Assembly: GCA_905182425.1 (NCBI GenBank)
Contig: CAJJBP010000011.1
Location: forward strand, 1-64,000
Direction of reading: 5' to 3'
Length of the DNA: 64,000 bases
Origin: an uncultured Planktomarina sp.
GTDB taxonomy: Bacteria > Pseudomonadota > Alphaproteobacteria > Rhodobacterales > Rhodobacteraceae
Numbering within the stretch: the first letter of the stretch is position 1; each line of letters starts with the position of its first letter. A program made the position numbers and the translations under genes. Of this stretch, positions 51,861 to 60,706 are shown piece after piece. Below the pieces are notes generated by a model. The model worked only from the letters and a program-made list of their open reading frames with translations. It was not told the DNA's origin and searched no databases.

Positions 51861-52646
51861 CTAGGCAGAGGCCCAAGGTGGAAGTGTTTTGCCAAAAAAT
51901 GCTCCAATACCATGCGCTGCCTCATCGGTTTCCCATTGGCCTACCAAAGCCTGAATAGTCATTTCTATTGTTTCTGGGTCAACCTTGGGCCCTAAGTCGC
52001 GTATCAAGGCCTTAGCCGCAGCAACGGCACCCGGAGCGCACGATAAATAAGGCAGAACATGTGAAAAAACTGTTTCATCCAAGATTTTTTCGTCGACCAC
52101 ATCTGCTAGCAAACAGAGCTTTAGGGCCTCTGCCGCATCGAATCTTCGTGAACACATAAAAACACGTCGCGCATGCGCTTCACCCATGCGCGCAATAACA
52201 TAAGGACTTATGGTCGCAGGGATTAATCCTAACTTTGTTTCAGTCAATCCCATGAACACCCCGTGGACGCCAATGGCAACATCGCAAATGGACGCGAGAC
52301 CAACGCCCCCTCCAAAGGCATTACCGTGAATTCTACCAATAACTGGCTGCGGGAGCGTGTTCCATTCAAACAACATCATCGCCAATGCGCGCGCGCCTGC
52401 GGCACGCTTTTCAGCTGTGGCGTTTATTTGGTCTTGCATCCACTGCAAATCCCCACCTGCACAGAAACTGCGCCCATGTGCCGCAAGGATAACAACTCTG
52501 ATATTGGAATGTCGAATTTCCCGTGCCACAGAATTTAAGTCTGCAATCATCTGCTCAGACATCGCGTTATGTTTCTCTGGTCGGTTCAGCCAAACAGTGC
52601 AGACCATCTCGTCAGTCACATCACATTCAATCGTCTCAAATGGCAT
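51861..52646 (-). CDS. liuC: Methylglutaconyl-CoA hydratase (enoyl-CoA hydratase family)
   Basis: Crotonase-fold enzyme of 261 residues that hydrates 3-methylglutaconyl-CoA to HMG-CoA in leucine breakdown. Visible: NRPEKHNAMSEQMIADL, oxyanion-hole segments ARGRSFCAGGDLQWM-like (AAHGRSFCAGGDLQWM) and GNAFGGGVGLASICDVAIG. ATG 52646 is preferred because GGGAGG precedes it; upstream in-frame extension is inside liuE. It overlaps liuE by 11 bases. Assignment to liuC is from operon context; the fold alone would only give enoyl-CoA hydratase. It ends the liu operon before nuoA. Confidence 0.93.
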   Translation of the reverse strand: MPFETIECDVTDEMVCTVWLNRPEKHNAMSEQMIADLNSVAREIRHSNIRVVILAAHGRSFCAGGDLQWMQDQINATAEKRAAGARALAMMLFEWNTLPQPVIGRIHGNAFGGGVGLASICDVAIGVHGVFMGLTETKLGLIPATISPYVIARMGEAHARRVFMCSRRFDAAEALKLCLLADVVDEKILDETVFSHVLPYLSCAPGAVAAAKALIRDLGPKVDPETIEMTIQALVGQWETDEAAHGIGAFFGKTLPPWASA

Positions 52647-53517
52647 TAAGGGGCCTCCCAACAATACTACGCGCCATGTCTCCAACCCGGGCAAGCGCTG
52701 CTCTGTCCGGATCACCAAGAATGGAAAAACCACGGGACAGCAAGTGGTCAAAGACCTTTTCAGTACCTACATTGCCCTTTGCACCCGGGGCATAGGGACA
52801 ACCTCCTAAGCCCGCTATCGACGCGTCAAAGGTGCGTAGACCATGCTCTAAGGAAACATCAATGTTATCAAGAGCTCGTGCGGCAGTATCGTGATAATGC
52901 CCCGCCAGAATGCGAGATGGCACACGTTTTTTAACAGCGGTCAGCATAGCATCCACCTGATCGGGGTGCCCGTTACCAATAGTATCACCAAGTGAAATTT
53001 CGTCACAACCCGCCTGAAATAACGTTTCAGCTATTTCGGCTACACCTGACGGTGCAACCTTACCATCATATGGGCAATCAATAACACATGATATGTACCC
53101 CCGCAGCGCAATCGAACCATCAGTATTATTTTTAAAGTTATCTATCAAAAGCTTCACACGCTCGATAGCACCAGTACGGGAAATATTGGTGTTTGCGCGA
53201 TTAAACCCCTCGGTGGCAGCGAGAAACAAGCATATCCCCTGAACAGGTGAAATTAATGCATGTTGCAGGCCACGCTCATTTGGTACCAGTGCGTAGAGTT
53301 CTGACGCTCTGCGAGAGCTGCCCGAGACCACAGCAGATCCATCAGCCATTTGAGGCACCCATTTTGGGCTTACAAAACTGGCACATTCAATTCGAGGCAA
53401 TCCAGCCTTGGCAAGACCATCAACCAATGCAATTTTTTGCAAGGCGTTTATAAAAACAGGTTCATTTTGCAATCCATCACGTGGACCAACCTCAAAAATT
53501 TCAACTACATCAGCCAT
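52636..53517 (-). CDS. liuE: Hydroxymethylglutaryl-CoA lyase
   Basis: Cleaves HMG-CoA to acetyl-CoA and acetoacetate, last step of leucine degradation. The DRE-TIM barrel shows EVGPRDGLQNEP at the N-terminus, SLGDTIGNGHP, GHYHDTAARALDNI with the metal-binding HxH, and the signature IAGLGGCPYAPGAKGNVGTEK with the catalytic loop Cys. 293 residues, normal. ATG 53517 follows one base after the liuD stop. The frame is intact. Confidence 0.96.
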   Translation of the reverse strand: MADVVEIFEVGPRDGLQNEPVFINALQKIALVDGLAKAGLPRIECASFVSPKWVPQMADGSAVVSGSSRRASELYALVPNERGLQHALISPVQGICLFLAATEGFNRANTNISRTGAIERVKLLIDNFKNNTDGSIALRGYISCVIDCPYDGKVAPSGVAEIAETLFQAGCDEISLGDTIGNGHPDQVDAMLTAVKKRVPSRILAGHYHDTAARALDNIDVSLEHGLRTFDASIAGLGGCPYAPGAKGNVGTEKVFDHLLSRGFSILGDPDRAALARVGDMARSIVGRPLNAI

Positions 53518-55464
53518 TCAAATACTGATTTCATCTGATTTAATCAAAGCAAGCACTTGCCCGGCTTTCACCTGATCATCAGCTTCAATAGAAAGCTCTC
53601 TGACTGAACCACCCTCAACTGCGCGCAACGTATGTTGCATTTTCATTGCTTCAAGAACTAGGATAGCATCGCCCTGCGCGACTTGCTGCCCTAGTTCGAC
53701 GAATACATTTTTAACAAGTCCCGGCATAGGCGCCAGAATAGCACCATCACTTTTAACAGTTGAGCTTCTGTCTAAAGGGTTAGGAGCCTCAAATATATAG
53801 GTTGATTTTCCATAAACATATATATGTTGACCATCTTTAAAGCCAGTAACACCGTCACTACCCTCTAAAAACCAACTTTGCTTGTTTGCCTTAAGTTCAA
53901 GAATCTCGCTTTGAACCTTTACCGAGGCACAATGGCCACTGATACTTACTTGCACTAGATTTTCTGTATCTTGCCAGCGTATTAGAACACTGTGTTGTAA
54001 AGGCGAAAAGTTTGAAAAACCCTGGTATGCTGTATCTATATCTTCACGCGGTAAACCCAGGGCTAAAATTGCCGCTACTGCCCAGTCCCTGGAACTTGGA
54101 GCATCAAGATGCGTTAACTGCGCCAGATCTCGCGCAATTAAACCTGTATCAAAACTTCCTGAAGCGAAGTCTTGATGCTCAAGCAATGCAATTAAAAAAT
54201 CCCTATTAGTTTTTACTCCAGCGATAAAAGTCTGGCGCAAACCACGAAGTAATTTGGCTCGCGCTTGCCCACGATCTATCCCACTTGAAATCAGTTTGGC
54301 AATCATAGGATCATAAAACGGGCTGATATTGTCACCGACCCTCACACCGGTCTCAACCCGCAATCCGGGACCAAATTCCAATCGTGATAGACAGCCTGTT
54401 GAGGGCAAAAAATCCACCTGCGGATCCTCGGCATAAAGCCTTACCTCAATCGAGTGTCCTTGTGCTGAAATTTCATCTTGCAATTTAGGTAATACATGGC
54501 CTGCGGCTACCCTTAATTGCCACTCAACCAAATCAATACCTAGTATTTCTTCTGTAACAGGATGTTCAACCTGCAAACGGGTATTCATCTCCATGAAGTA
54601 AAAATTATCAAATCTTAGAGGGCAGCTGCCATCAACAATAAATTCAACCGTTCCAGCGCTAGCATAACCAATTGCTTCAGCAGCCCTAACGGCTGCTTGC
54701 CCCATCGCTTCACGCATATCTTGGGGCATGGCGGGTGCTGGTGCCTCTTCTACCACTTTTTGATACCTGCGCTGTAAAGAGCAGTCACGCTCGTAGAGGT
54801 AAACCGCAGACGTTCCGTCTCCAAAAACCTGAATTTCGATATGCCTTGGATTTGAAACAAACTTTTCAATCAAAACACGATCGTTGCCGAAAGAAGCACG
54901 AGCTTCTGACTGAGCTGACGCTAGATGCTCTGAAAATTCACCATCATTTGTGACCAGACGCATACCCTTACCGCCACCGCCTGCAACAGCTTTGATCAGA
55001 ACCGGATATCCTATCTCTGATGCGGCTGCACGTAGTATATCTGGCGATTGTGCCTCCTCATGATACCCTGGCACCACAGGGACCTGTGCCTTTTCCATCA
55101 ACACTTTTGCAGCGTCTTTAAGACCCATAGCACGAATTGCCGTTGATGAGGGCCCAACCCAAATGAGACCAGCATCTTCGACCGCCTGTGCAAAATCTGG
55201 GTCCTCAGACAAAAACCCGTAGCCAGGATGTACTGCATCTGCACCACGTAAAAGCGCAGCTTGGATGATGTCCACCCCCCTCAAATAGCTTTCAGACGGA
55301 GTATTACCATCCAGGTAAAACACATCATCACAGGCCAAAACATGACAGGCTTCAGCATCCGACGTTGAAGCTACAGCGAGCGTGTCGATCCCCATCCTTG
55401 AGGCAGTTCGCGCTATGCGACAGGCAATCTCTCCTCGGTTAGCTATAAGTAATTTTTTAATCAT
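53518..55464 (-). CDS. liuD: 3-methylcrotonyl-CoA carboxylase alpha (biotin) subunit
   Basis: Biotin carboxylase plus biotin-carrier protein. The carboxylase half contains NRGEIACRIARTA, the ATP-grasp loop AVAGGGGKGMRLV and EMNTRLQVEHPVTE; the carrier end has EAMKMQHTLRAVEGG, with the biotinyl lysine in MKM. 648 residues, normal. It overlaps the upstream membrane-protein gene (ATGA, 55461-55464). BirA in this window presumably biotinylates it. Choice between methylcrotonyl-, geranyl- and propionyl-CoA carboxylase rests on the liu context. Confidence 0.94.
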   Translation of the reverse strand: MIKKLLIANRGEIACRIARTASRMGIDTLAVASTSDAEACHVLACDDVFYLDGNTPSESYLRGVDIIQAALLRGADAVHPGYGFLSEDPDFAQAVEDAGLIWVGPSSTAIRAMGLKDAAKVLMEKAQVPVVPGYHEEAQSPDILRAAASEIGYPVLIKAVAGGGGKGMRLVTNDGEFSEHLASAQSEARASFGNDRVLIEKFVSNPRHIEIQVFGDGTSAVYLYERDCSLQRRYQKVVEEAPAPAMPQDMREAMGQAAVRAAEAIGYASAGTVEFIVDGSCPLRFDNFYFMEMNTRLQVEHPVTEEILGIDLVEWQLRVAAGHVLPKLQDEISAQGHSIEVRLYAEDPQVDFLPSTGCLSRLEFGPGLRVETGVRVGDNISPFYDPMIAKLISSGIDRGQARAKLLRGLRQTFIAGVKTNRDFLIALLEHQDFASGSFDTGLIARDLAQLTHLDAPSSRDWAVAAILALGLPREDIDTAYQGFSNFSPLQHSVLIRWQDTENLVQVSISGHCASVKVQSEILELKANKQSWFLEGSDGVTGFKDGQHIYVYGKSTYIFEAPNPLDRSSTVKSDGAILAPMPGLVKNVFVELGQQVAQGDAILVLEAMKMQHTLRAVEGGSVRELSIEADDQVKAGQVLALIKSDEISI

Positions 55465-55934
55465 GTTTTTGCATTTTCGGATTTATAGCTTCGGTATCGG
55501 CGCCGAAATATAAAATTCGGACGGTCTCCTTCAAATAGGTAAAAACAAACCAAAATAGTCACCATAGCATTGAAAAGGTCGTAAAACTGCCCATAACTTA
55601 CTGAAGCAGTGCCATAGCTCGAAGCTAACGAAAAAAATCGGATCAGGAAAATCAAAGGAACAAATAAGGACGCCAGGTATGCTAGCCGATTTCGCAGCAC
55701 CAGGCCGGATCCAGTCACGAATAAGGCCAGGCCATAGATCATACGCGGCAAAGAGCTGCTGCTGCCAAGTACTATTTCTAGGGCACCAATAGCGACAAAC
55801 CATACGCAAATCAGAAAGATGACACCCCTAAAGCGTCCTTTAGGAATCCCTCGAACCTCCAGATCGCTGACATAGACCCAATGACGGCCAAAGCTGTCGG
55901 GTTGCGTTAAAACTATGTGTGGTTTTTCATCCAT
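55461..55934 (-). CDS. Small polytopic membrane protein inside the liu operon
   Basis: A 157-residue protein with four hydrophobic segments (about residues 37-58, 66-83, 85-105 and 112-132). The N-terminus contains GRHWVYVSDLEVRGIPKGRFRG, and the C-terminus is basic (RRRYRSYKS). No named family recognised. It lies between liuB (gap 3 bases) and liuD (4-base overlap), so it must be co-translated with methylcrotonyl-CoA carboxylase. Possibly an uptake or envelope protein; the sequence does not say. Confidence 0.7.
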   Translation of the reverse strand: MDEKPHIVLTQPDSFGRHWVYVSDLEVRGIPKGRFRGVIFLICVWFVAIGALEIVLGSSSSLPRMIYGLALFVTGSGLVLRNRLAYLASLFVPLIFLIRFFSLASSYGTASVSYGQFYDLFNAMVTILVCFYLFEGDRPNFIFRRRYRSYKSENAKT

Positions 55935-55937
55935 GGT

Positions 55938-57512
55938 TTACATCCTAAAGACGCCAAATTTCGTTTCGCCAATCGGGGCATTTAACGCCGCACGCAAAGA
56001 CAAAGCCAGTATCTTGCGACTATCGCGTGGATCAATCACACCATCATCCCAAAGCCGCGCACTTGCGTATAGGGGGTCAGATTGTTCCTCAAACATATCC
56101 AAAGTCGGTTGTTTGAATGTAGACTCTTCCTCCTCAGTCCAACTTCCACCCGCCCGTTCAATGGCATCACGCTTAACAGTCGCTAGGACACCGGCGGCCT
56201 GCGCACCGCCCATGACTGCAGTCCGAGAGGTTGGCCAAGTCCACAGAAAACGTGGCTGAAACGCCCTGCCCGACATACCATAATTACCCGCACCGTAGCT
56301 ACCACCCACAATCATTGTTATTTTGGGAACAGAGGTACAGGCGACGGCGGTCACCATTTTAGCGCCATGGCGCGCTATACCCTCGTTCTCATATTTTTGG
56401 CCGACCATAAACCCAGTAATGTTCTGTAAAAAAATTAAAGGTGTTTTACGCTGACTACATAGTTCCACAAAATGTGCACCCTTCTGGGCGGCTTCAGAAA
56501 ACAATACGCCATTATTTGCAATAATCCCAACTGCAATACCTTCAATATGAGCAAATCCGGTGACCAGAGTGTCGCCAAAACGGGCTTTAAACTCATCAAA
56601 ACGGCTACCATCAACCAAGTGGTTTATCAGTTCTCTAATGTCATAAGGTGTGGTCAAATCTACAGGCACAACCTCAAACAAGCAATCAGCTTCAGCAGTC
56701 GGTGGGTCGAAATTAATTGATGATTGTTCCAAAGGTGGATGCAAATGTCTCACAGCCTCTCGCGCCAAGGCCAAGGCATGCGTGTCATCTTCCGCCAAAT
56801 AATCAGCAACTCCCGAAAGCCGCGTATGAACATCACCACCACCTAAATCTTCGGCAGTCACAACCTCTCCGGTTGCAGCTTTCACTAGAGGAGGCCCGGC
56901 CAGAAAAATTGTACCCTGATCTTTAACAATTATAGACACATCAGCCATTGCAGGAACATAGGCTCCACCAGCAGTGCAGGACCCCATCACTACGGCGATC
57001 TGGGCAATTCCTTTAGCAGACATTTTAGCTTGGTTGTAAAAAATTCGCCCAAAATGATCTCTATCTGGAAAAACTTCATCTTGATTGGGTAAGTTGGCCC
57101 CACCACTATCTACTAACGAAATTACTGGAAGATGACATTCTTCAGCAATTTCCTGAGCACGTAGATGCTTTTTCACTGTCATTGGGTAATAAGTGCCACC
57201 TTTCACAGTGGCATCATTACAGATTACCATAACATCACGGCCATGTACTTGACCAATGCCTGCAATCAAACCCGCGCAAGGCGCTGCGCCATCGTACATT
57301 CTATGCGCAGCCATTGCGCCTATTTCAAGAAATGAGCTGCCGGGATCCAAAAGGTTCGAGACCCGATCTCGTGGTAACATTTTTCCGCGAGAGACGTGCC
57401 GATCCCGAGATTTTACACCGCCCCCAAAAGCTGCATCCTGCGCAGCTTGTAGCACCCGCTCTAACGCATCTAAATGCGCTTTTTTACGACCCTGCAACGC
57501 TGCATCCGACAT
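55938..57512 (-). CDS. liuB: 3-methylcrotonyl-CoA carboxylase beta subunit
   Basis: Carboxyltransferase subunit (crotonase superfamily) that transfers CO2 from biotin to methylcrotonyl-CoA. Visible are [37 protein letters not shown] and, in the C-terminal half, [26 protein letters not shown] and [16 protein letters not shown], both family signatures. 524 residues, normal. It follows the secreted-protein gene by four bases. The frame is intact. Confidence 0.95.
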   Translation of the reverse strand: MSDAALQGRKKAHLDALERVLQAAQDAAFGGGVKSRDRHVSRGKMLPRDRVSNLLDPGSSFLEIGAMAAHRMYDGAAPCAGLIAGIGQVHGRDVMVICNDATVKGGTYYPMTVKKHLRAQEIAEECHLPVISLVDSGGANLPNQDEVFPDRDHFGRIFYNQAKMSAKGIAQIAVVMGSCTAGGAYVPAMADVSIIVKDQGTIFLAGPPLVKAATGEVVTAEDLGGGDVHTRLSGVADYLAEDDTHALALAREAVRHLHPPLEQSSINFDPPTAEADCLFEVVPVDLTTPYDIRELINHLVDGSRFDEFKARFGDTLVTGFAHIEGIAVGIIANNGVLFSEAAQKGAHFVELCSQRKTPLIFLQNITGFMVGQKYENEGIARHGAKMVTAVACTSVPKITMIVGGSYGAGNYGMSGRAFQPRFLWTWPTSRTAVMGGAQAAGVLATVKRDAIERAGGSWTEEEESTFKQPTLDMFEEQSDPLYASARLWDDGVIDPRDSRKILALSLRAALNAPIGETKFGVFRM

Positions 57513-57516
57513 AAGG

Positions 57517-57999
57517 TTAATCTTTCAATACACAGTATTCAGCGGTAGAGCGGCCTTCTAAGCAAGCTGCATACTCACCAGTTAATCCTGCAAATTCAGT
57601 TATTTGGCACCCTAGTCGCGCAGAATCTGCACTTATAGATGCGTTGACGCTCACCGCTTCACATTTTTGCGACACATAATTCACCCATCCACCCAGAATT
57701 TCAGACATCTCAGTAGCTGCTTTAAGTGTTATTGCGTTAGTCACTTCTTCTTGCAAAAGCGTCATGCTCACGCTCCAATTTTCTCGTTGCCCTTGCAAAC
57801 ATCTGACATGACTTTCCGTTCCAACATCATCTCCCAGACATGGAGCGAATAATTGCCCTAAACATTGGTTCCAAGTGCTTGTCGTTCCTAAATTCTCAAG
57901 ACAAGCTAACGCTAAAACATGCGCTTTAGGTAAAACTGAATCAGCTTGTCCAGCAGTCCCAAGAATAACGAGAGCAGCTGCTACTATAAATTTATTCAT
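57517..57999 (-). CDS. Secreted Cys-rich protein of unknown function in the liu operon
   Basis: A 160-residue protein with a signal peptide ([21 protein letters not shown]) and exactly eight Cys in the mature part, spread evenly through it ([50 protein letters not shown]), which suggests four disulfides in the periplasm. It vaguely resembles small lysozyme-inhibitor-type proteins (DUF1311/LprI) in this spacing, but I cannot assign it. Its ATG overlaps the liuA stop by four bases and liuB follows. An unexpected partner for leucine degradation enzymes. Confidence 0.7.
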   Translation of the reverse strand: MNKFIVAAALVILGTAGQADSVLPKAHVLALACLENLGTTSTWNQCLGQLFAPCLGDDVGTESHVRCLQGQRENWSVSMTLLQEEVTNAITLKAATEMSEILGGWVNYVSQKCEAVSVNASISADSARLGCQITEFAGLTGEYAACLEGRSTAEYCVLKD

Positions 58000-59159
58000 A
58001 TCATTAGCCCCATTAATTCCCGACCGACGAGCATCCTTCGGATTTCACTCGTTCCTGCACCAATCTCCATTAGTTTAGCGTCCCTAAACATTCTCGCAAC
58101 TGGAGAATTGTTCAAAAATCCTGCTCCACCAAGAGCTTGAACCGCTTGATGTGCCTGCTTCATAGCCTCTTCACTCGCATATAGACAACAGGCCGCTGCA
58201 TCTTGTCGTGTTACTTCATTCCGATCACAGGCCTTTGCAACTTCATAAACATACGCGCGTGCAGAATTCATGGCTGTATACATATCAGCAATTTTTCCCT
58301 GCATAAGTTGGAAGTTACCAATGGGTTGGCCAAACTGCTTTCGCTCGGCCACATACGGCATGACCTCGTCCATACAGGCCGCCATAATTCCAAGACCTAT
58401 ACCAGCAAGAACAACGCGTTCGTAATCAAGCCCAGACATCAAAACACTGGTACCACACCCTTCTTCCCCTAGGACGTTTTCAAACGGAACCTCTACATTT
58501 TTAAATATCAACTCTGCAGTGTTAGATCCACGCATGCCTAGCTTGTCGAAATGTGAGCTTGTCGAAAAACCTACCATTGCACGTTCGACCAAAAACGCAG
58601 TCAAACCACGGGACCCGGCTCCTGGATCCGTCTTAGCATATACTACAAGAACATCAGCGTCGGGACCATTTGTAATCCAGAACTTATTACCATTCAAACG
58701 ATAATAACCATTACGCTTTACCGCTCTGAGGCTCATTGATATTACATCAGAGCCTGAACCTGCTTCGCTCATAGCCAATGCGCCGACGTGATCACCAGAG
58801 ACCAATTTAGGGAGGTATTTCTGCTTTTGCTCTGTTGTGCCATTTAAACGAATTTGGTTAACGCATAGATTTGAATGTGCCCCATATGACAGACTAACAC
58901 TCGCAGAGGCTCGCGCTATTTCCTCGATTACAATTGTGTGAGCCAAATACCCCAGCCCAACACCGCCGTATTCTTCATCCACAGTCACGCCCAGAAAGCC
59001 CATGTCCCCCATAGACTTCCAAAGATGTGCCGGAAATTCGTTAGATCTGTCGACTTCAGCTGCGAGAGGTTTAATTTTTTCTTGTGCAAATCTGTGCACC
59101 TGCTCTTGAAGAGCGTGAATATCATCACCAAGGTCATAACGCATCGATCCAGTAAACAT
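57996..59159 (-). CDS. liuA: Isovaleryl-CoA dehydrogenase
   Basis: FAD acyl-CoA dehydrogenase that oxidises isovaleryl-CoA to 3-methylcrotonyl-CoA, first specific step of leucine degradation. The catalytic Glu of isovaleryl-CoA dehydrogenases is in GLDYERVVLAG. Other motifs are AMSEAGSGSDV, FWITNGPDADVLVVYAKTD, and QALGGAGFLNNSPVARMFRDAKLMEIGAGTSEIRRMLVGRELMG (residues about 340-385). I chose ATG 59159, with GGAG eight bases upstream; a start at 59198 adds 13 residues that overlap the promoter and operator. 387 residues. Promoter and operator lie directly upstream. Confidence 0.95.
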   Translation of the reverse strand: MFTGSMRYDLGDDIHALQEQVHRFAQEKIKPLAAEVDRSNEFPAHLWKSMGDMGFLGVTVDEEYGGVGLGYLAHTIVIEEIARASASVSLSYGAHSNLCVNQIRLNGTTEQKQKYLPKLVSGDHVGALAMSEAGSGSDVISMSLRAVKRNGYYRLNGNKFWITNGPDADVLVVYAKTDPGAGSRGLTAFLVERAMVGFSTSSHFDKLGMRGSNTAELIFKNVEVPFENVLGEEGCGTSVLMSGLDYERVVLAGIGLGIMAACMDEVMPYVAERKQFGQPIGNFQLMQGKIADMYTAMNSARAYVYEVAKACDRNEVTRQDAAACCLYASEEAMKQAHQAVQALGGAGFLNNSPVARMFRDAKLMEIGAGTSEIRRMLVGRELMGLMI

Positions 59160-59174
59160 GACAACTCCACTTAT

Positions 59175-59188
59175 TGAACGCTCGTTCA
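59175..59188. promoter_or_regulatory. Palindromic operator for the liu operon
   Basis: TGAACG-CT-CGTTCA: a perfect 6+2+6 inverted repeat lying directly downstream of the liuA -10 box and 15 bases before the start codon. Such a site between -10 and SD fits a repressor of the TetR type that responds to an acyl-CoA. The regulator itself is not in this window. Confidence 0.6.
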
Positions 59189-59189
59189 G

Positions 59190-59217
59190 TTTATACAAAC
59201 CTCACTTGGCTTGTCTA
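59190..59217 (-). promoter_or_regulatory. liuA promoter (-35 and -10)
   Basis: On the minus strand TAGACA (59212-59217), a 16-base spacer and TATAAA (59190-59195) form a good vegetative promoter about 30 bases upstream of liuA. The -10 is immediately followed by the palindromic operator, so the transcription start would fall within it. Predicted from sequence. Confidence 0.55.
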
Positions 59218-59355
59218 GCCTTTGCCATTTATTTTTGCCGCAGGCTCCTCCAACCTGGCCTATTTAATACCCACGAGCAACTTCCTGACTGATTATTATT
59301 GCCACCAAAGCGCAATCTTTAAACAAAAATGTTAATGGGCGTCGCATATCTATAA

Positions 59356-59851
59356 TACGTTTTAAAATGCGATCACTTTGAGGCATGGGTTCACTGGACG
59401 CAGAGCACAATTGGAGCAGTCCTTGATGTGACACAACAGCATAAAATTTCGAGTGAGCTCATTTCAGAGATCCGTATAACATCGTTTCATGAGGCAGTGC
59501 GCTTGGGTCAAAAAACTGCTACTAAAAGGGAGCAAGCTCAGTATTCAACCCGTTTTCCATGCGCAGTTGTTTTAGTTCATGGAACCGTATTGCCAGAGCA
59601 TGTTGCGAACGACGCCCTAAATGACCCGGAAGTCCAGAGGCTATCTTACGCGTTAACGATGTTGGAGGATGAAGTTGCAAATCAATATTTTTCAGCACGT
59701 CACCTTGCACGTGCCGATCTCAAACTGCCCACCGATCAAATTCTAAAATCAGATTGGTTTGAACCTCAGAAGGATGCAAATAAACCTCCTAACAAACTTA
59801 ATTGAAGAATAAATTTCATACTTATTCTATACCCGTTTTGGGTAATGACCG
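59356..59851 (+). pseudogene. Decayed C-terminal remnant of a MmgE/PrpD family gene
   Basis: The frame from about 59356 reads HFEAWVHWTQSTIGAVLDV, then ISSELISEIRITSFHEAVRLG, AQYSTRFPCAVVLVHGTVLPEHV, LNDPEVQRL and LKSDWFEPQKDANKPP, and stops at 59805. This order matches the C-terminal third of MmgE/PrpD proteins (2-methylcitrate dehydratase fold). After KPP a frame change gives LTNLIEE, a stop and ISYLFYTRFG, which looks like the eroded family end (DDELxxKFRxLAxPVLG). No N-terminal two-thirds is present upstream and a stop lies at 59353. So this is a truncated, decayed gene copy; a GTG at 59428 could in principle still give a 125-residue protein. Confidence 0.65.
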
Positions 59852-59924
59852 TGCGAATGCCTTCTATCAAGCTGTAATGAACTTGGATCAAACATGCGTG
59901 AAAAACATTATTTAATCTATTGGC

Positions 59925-60593
59925 TCAACCTAGCAAATGAGCCGCCAATGCAGGCAAATCTGCAAACGCAGTCAGCAGAGCGGCAGGCGAAAGTGCGGCC
60001 ATATCACCGCCGCCGGGTCCAAAAGATACAAGAATACAGGGAATATTTGCATTTTCTGCAGTTAAACGGTCAGTCTGCGTATCTCCGATAAGACAACACC
60101 GGTTGCGATCTCCGCCAGAGCGATCGACTGCTGCCCAAAAGGGCGCCGGATCCGGCTTGCGCACGGTCAAAGTGTCTGCACCAATTATGACATCGAAATA
60201 GTCAAGAATCCCGAGCTCGGTCAAAAGCTGGACGGCTAAAGTTTCAGGTTTATTAGTACATATAGCTACGGCAAACCCAGTCGCTCGCAATTGCGACACC
60301 GCATCCAACGCTCCTTCATAAAAAACTGTATGTGAGGCAATATCTTTTGCATAAGCGCGCAATAGAAAAGGATATTGCCTGTTTACTTCAGTCATGTCGG
60401 ACCATCCTGCGCGCTTAAAACCAAGCTTGAGCATTGCCTTACCACCTTTTAAAGCGGTGCCACTATCTTTAGGGGCGCTTAATAAATCACCTAGACCCAA
60501 GCCCCTAAAACATGCGTTGGCCGCATTTAGCAAATCACCACTAGTATCGGCCAAAGTACCATCCAAATCGAAGACCACGCAGGGTTTAAGCAT
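59925..60593 (-). CDS. gph: Phosphoglycolate phosphatase (HAD family)
   Basis: HAD hydrolase of 222 residues that removes phosphate from phosphoglycolate, a product of DNA repair. Motif I is FDLDGTLADT (nucleophile D), motif II lies in AICTNKPETL, motif III/IV in RKPDP and LIGDTQTDRLTAENANIP. A cap domain is present between. The substrate is inferred from family length and motif layout; other small phosphate esters are possible. It is divergent from glmU. Confidence 0.9.
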   Translation of the reverse strand: MLKPCVVFDLDGTLADTSGDLLNAANACFRGLGLGDLLSAPKDSGTALKGGKAMLKLGFKRAGWSDMTEVNRQYPFLLRAYAKDIASHTVFYEGALDAVSQLRATGFAVAICTNKPETLAVQLLTELGILDYFDVIIGADTLTVRKPDPAPFWAAVDRSGGDRNRCCLIGDTQTDRLTAENANIPCILVSFGPGGGDMAALSPAALLTAFADLPALAAHLLG

Positions 60594-60706
60594 ATTTTCG
60601 CCTCATTTGTTACGTTTGTAGCTTTTGCTGTTACCACCGACGGACTTGTCGAATATGTGGTAAGTCGTAAAAGGTTTAAACACTAACTTGAAGGACTATA
60701 CTCAAA

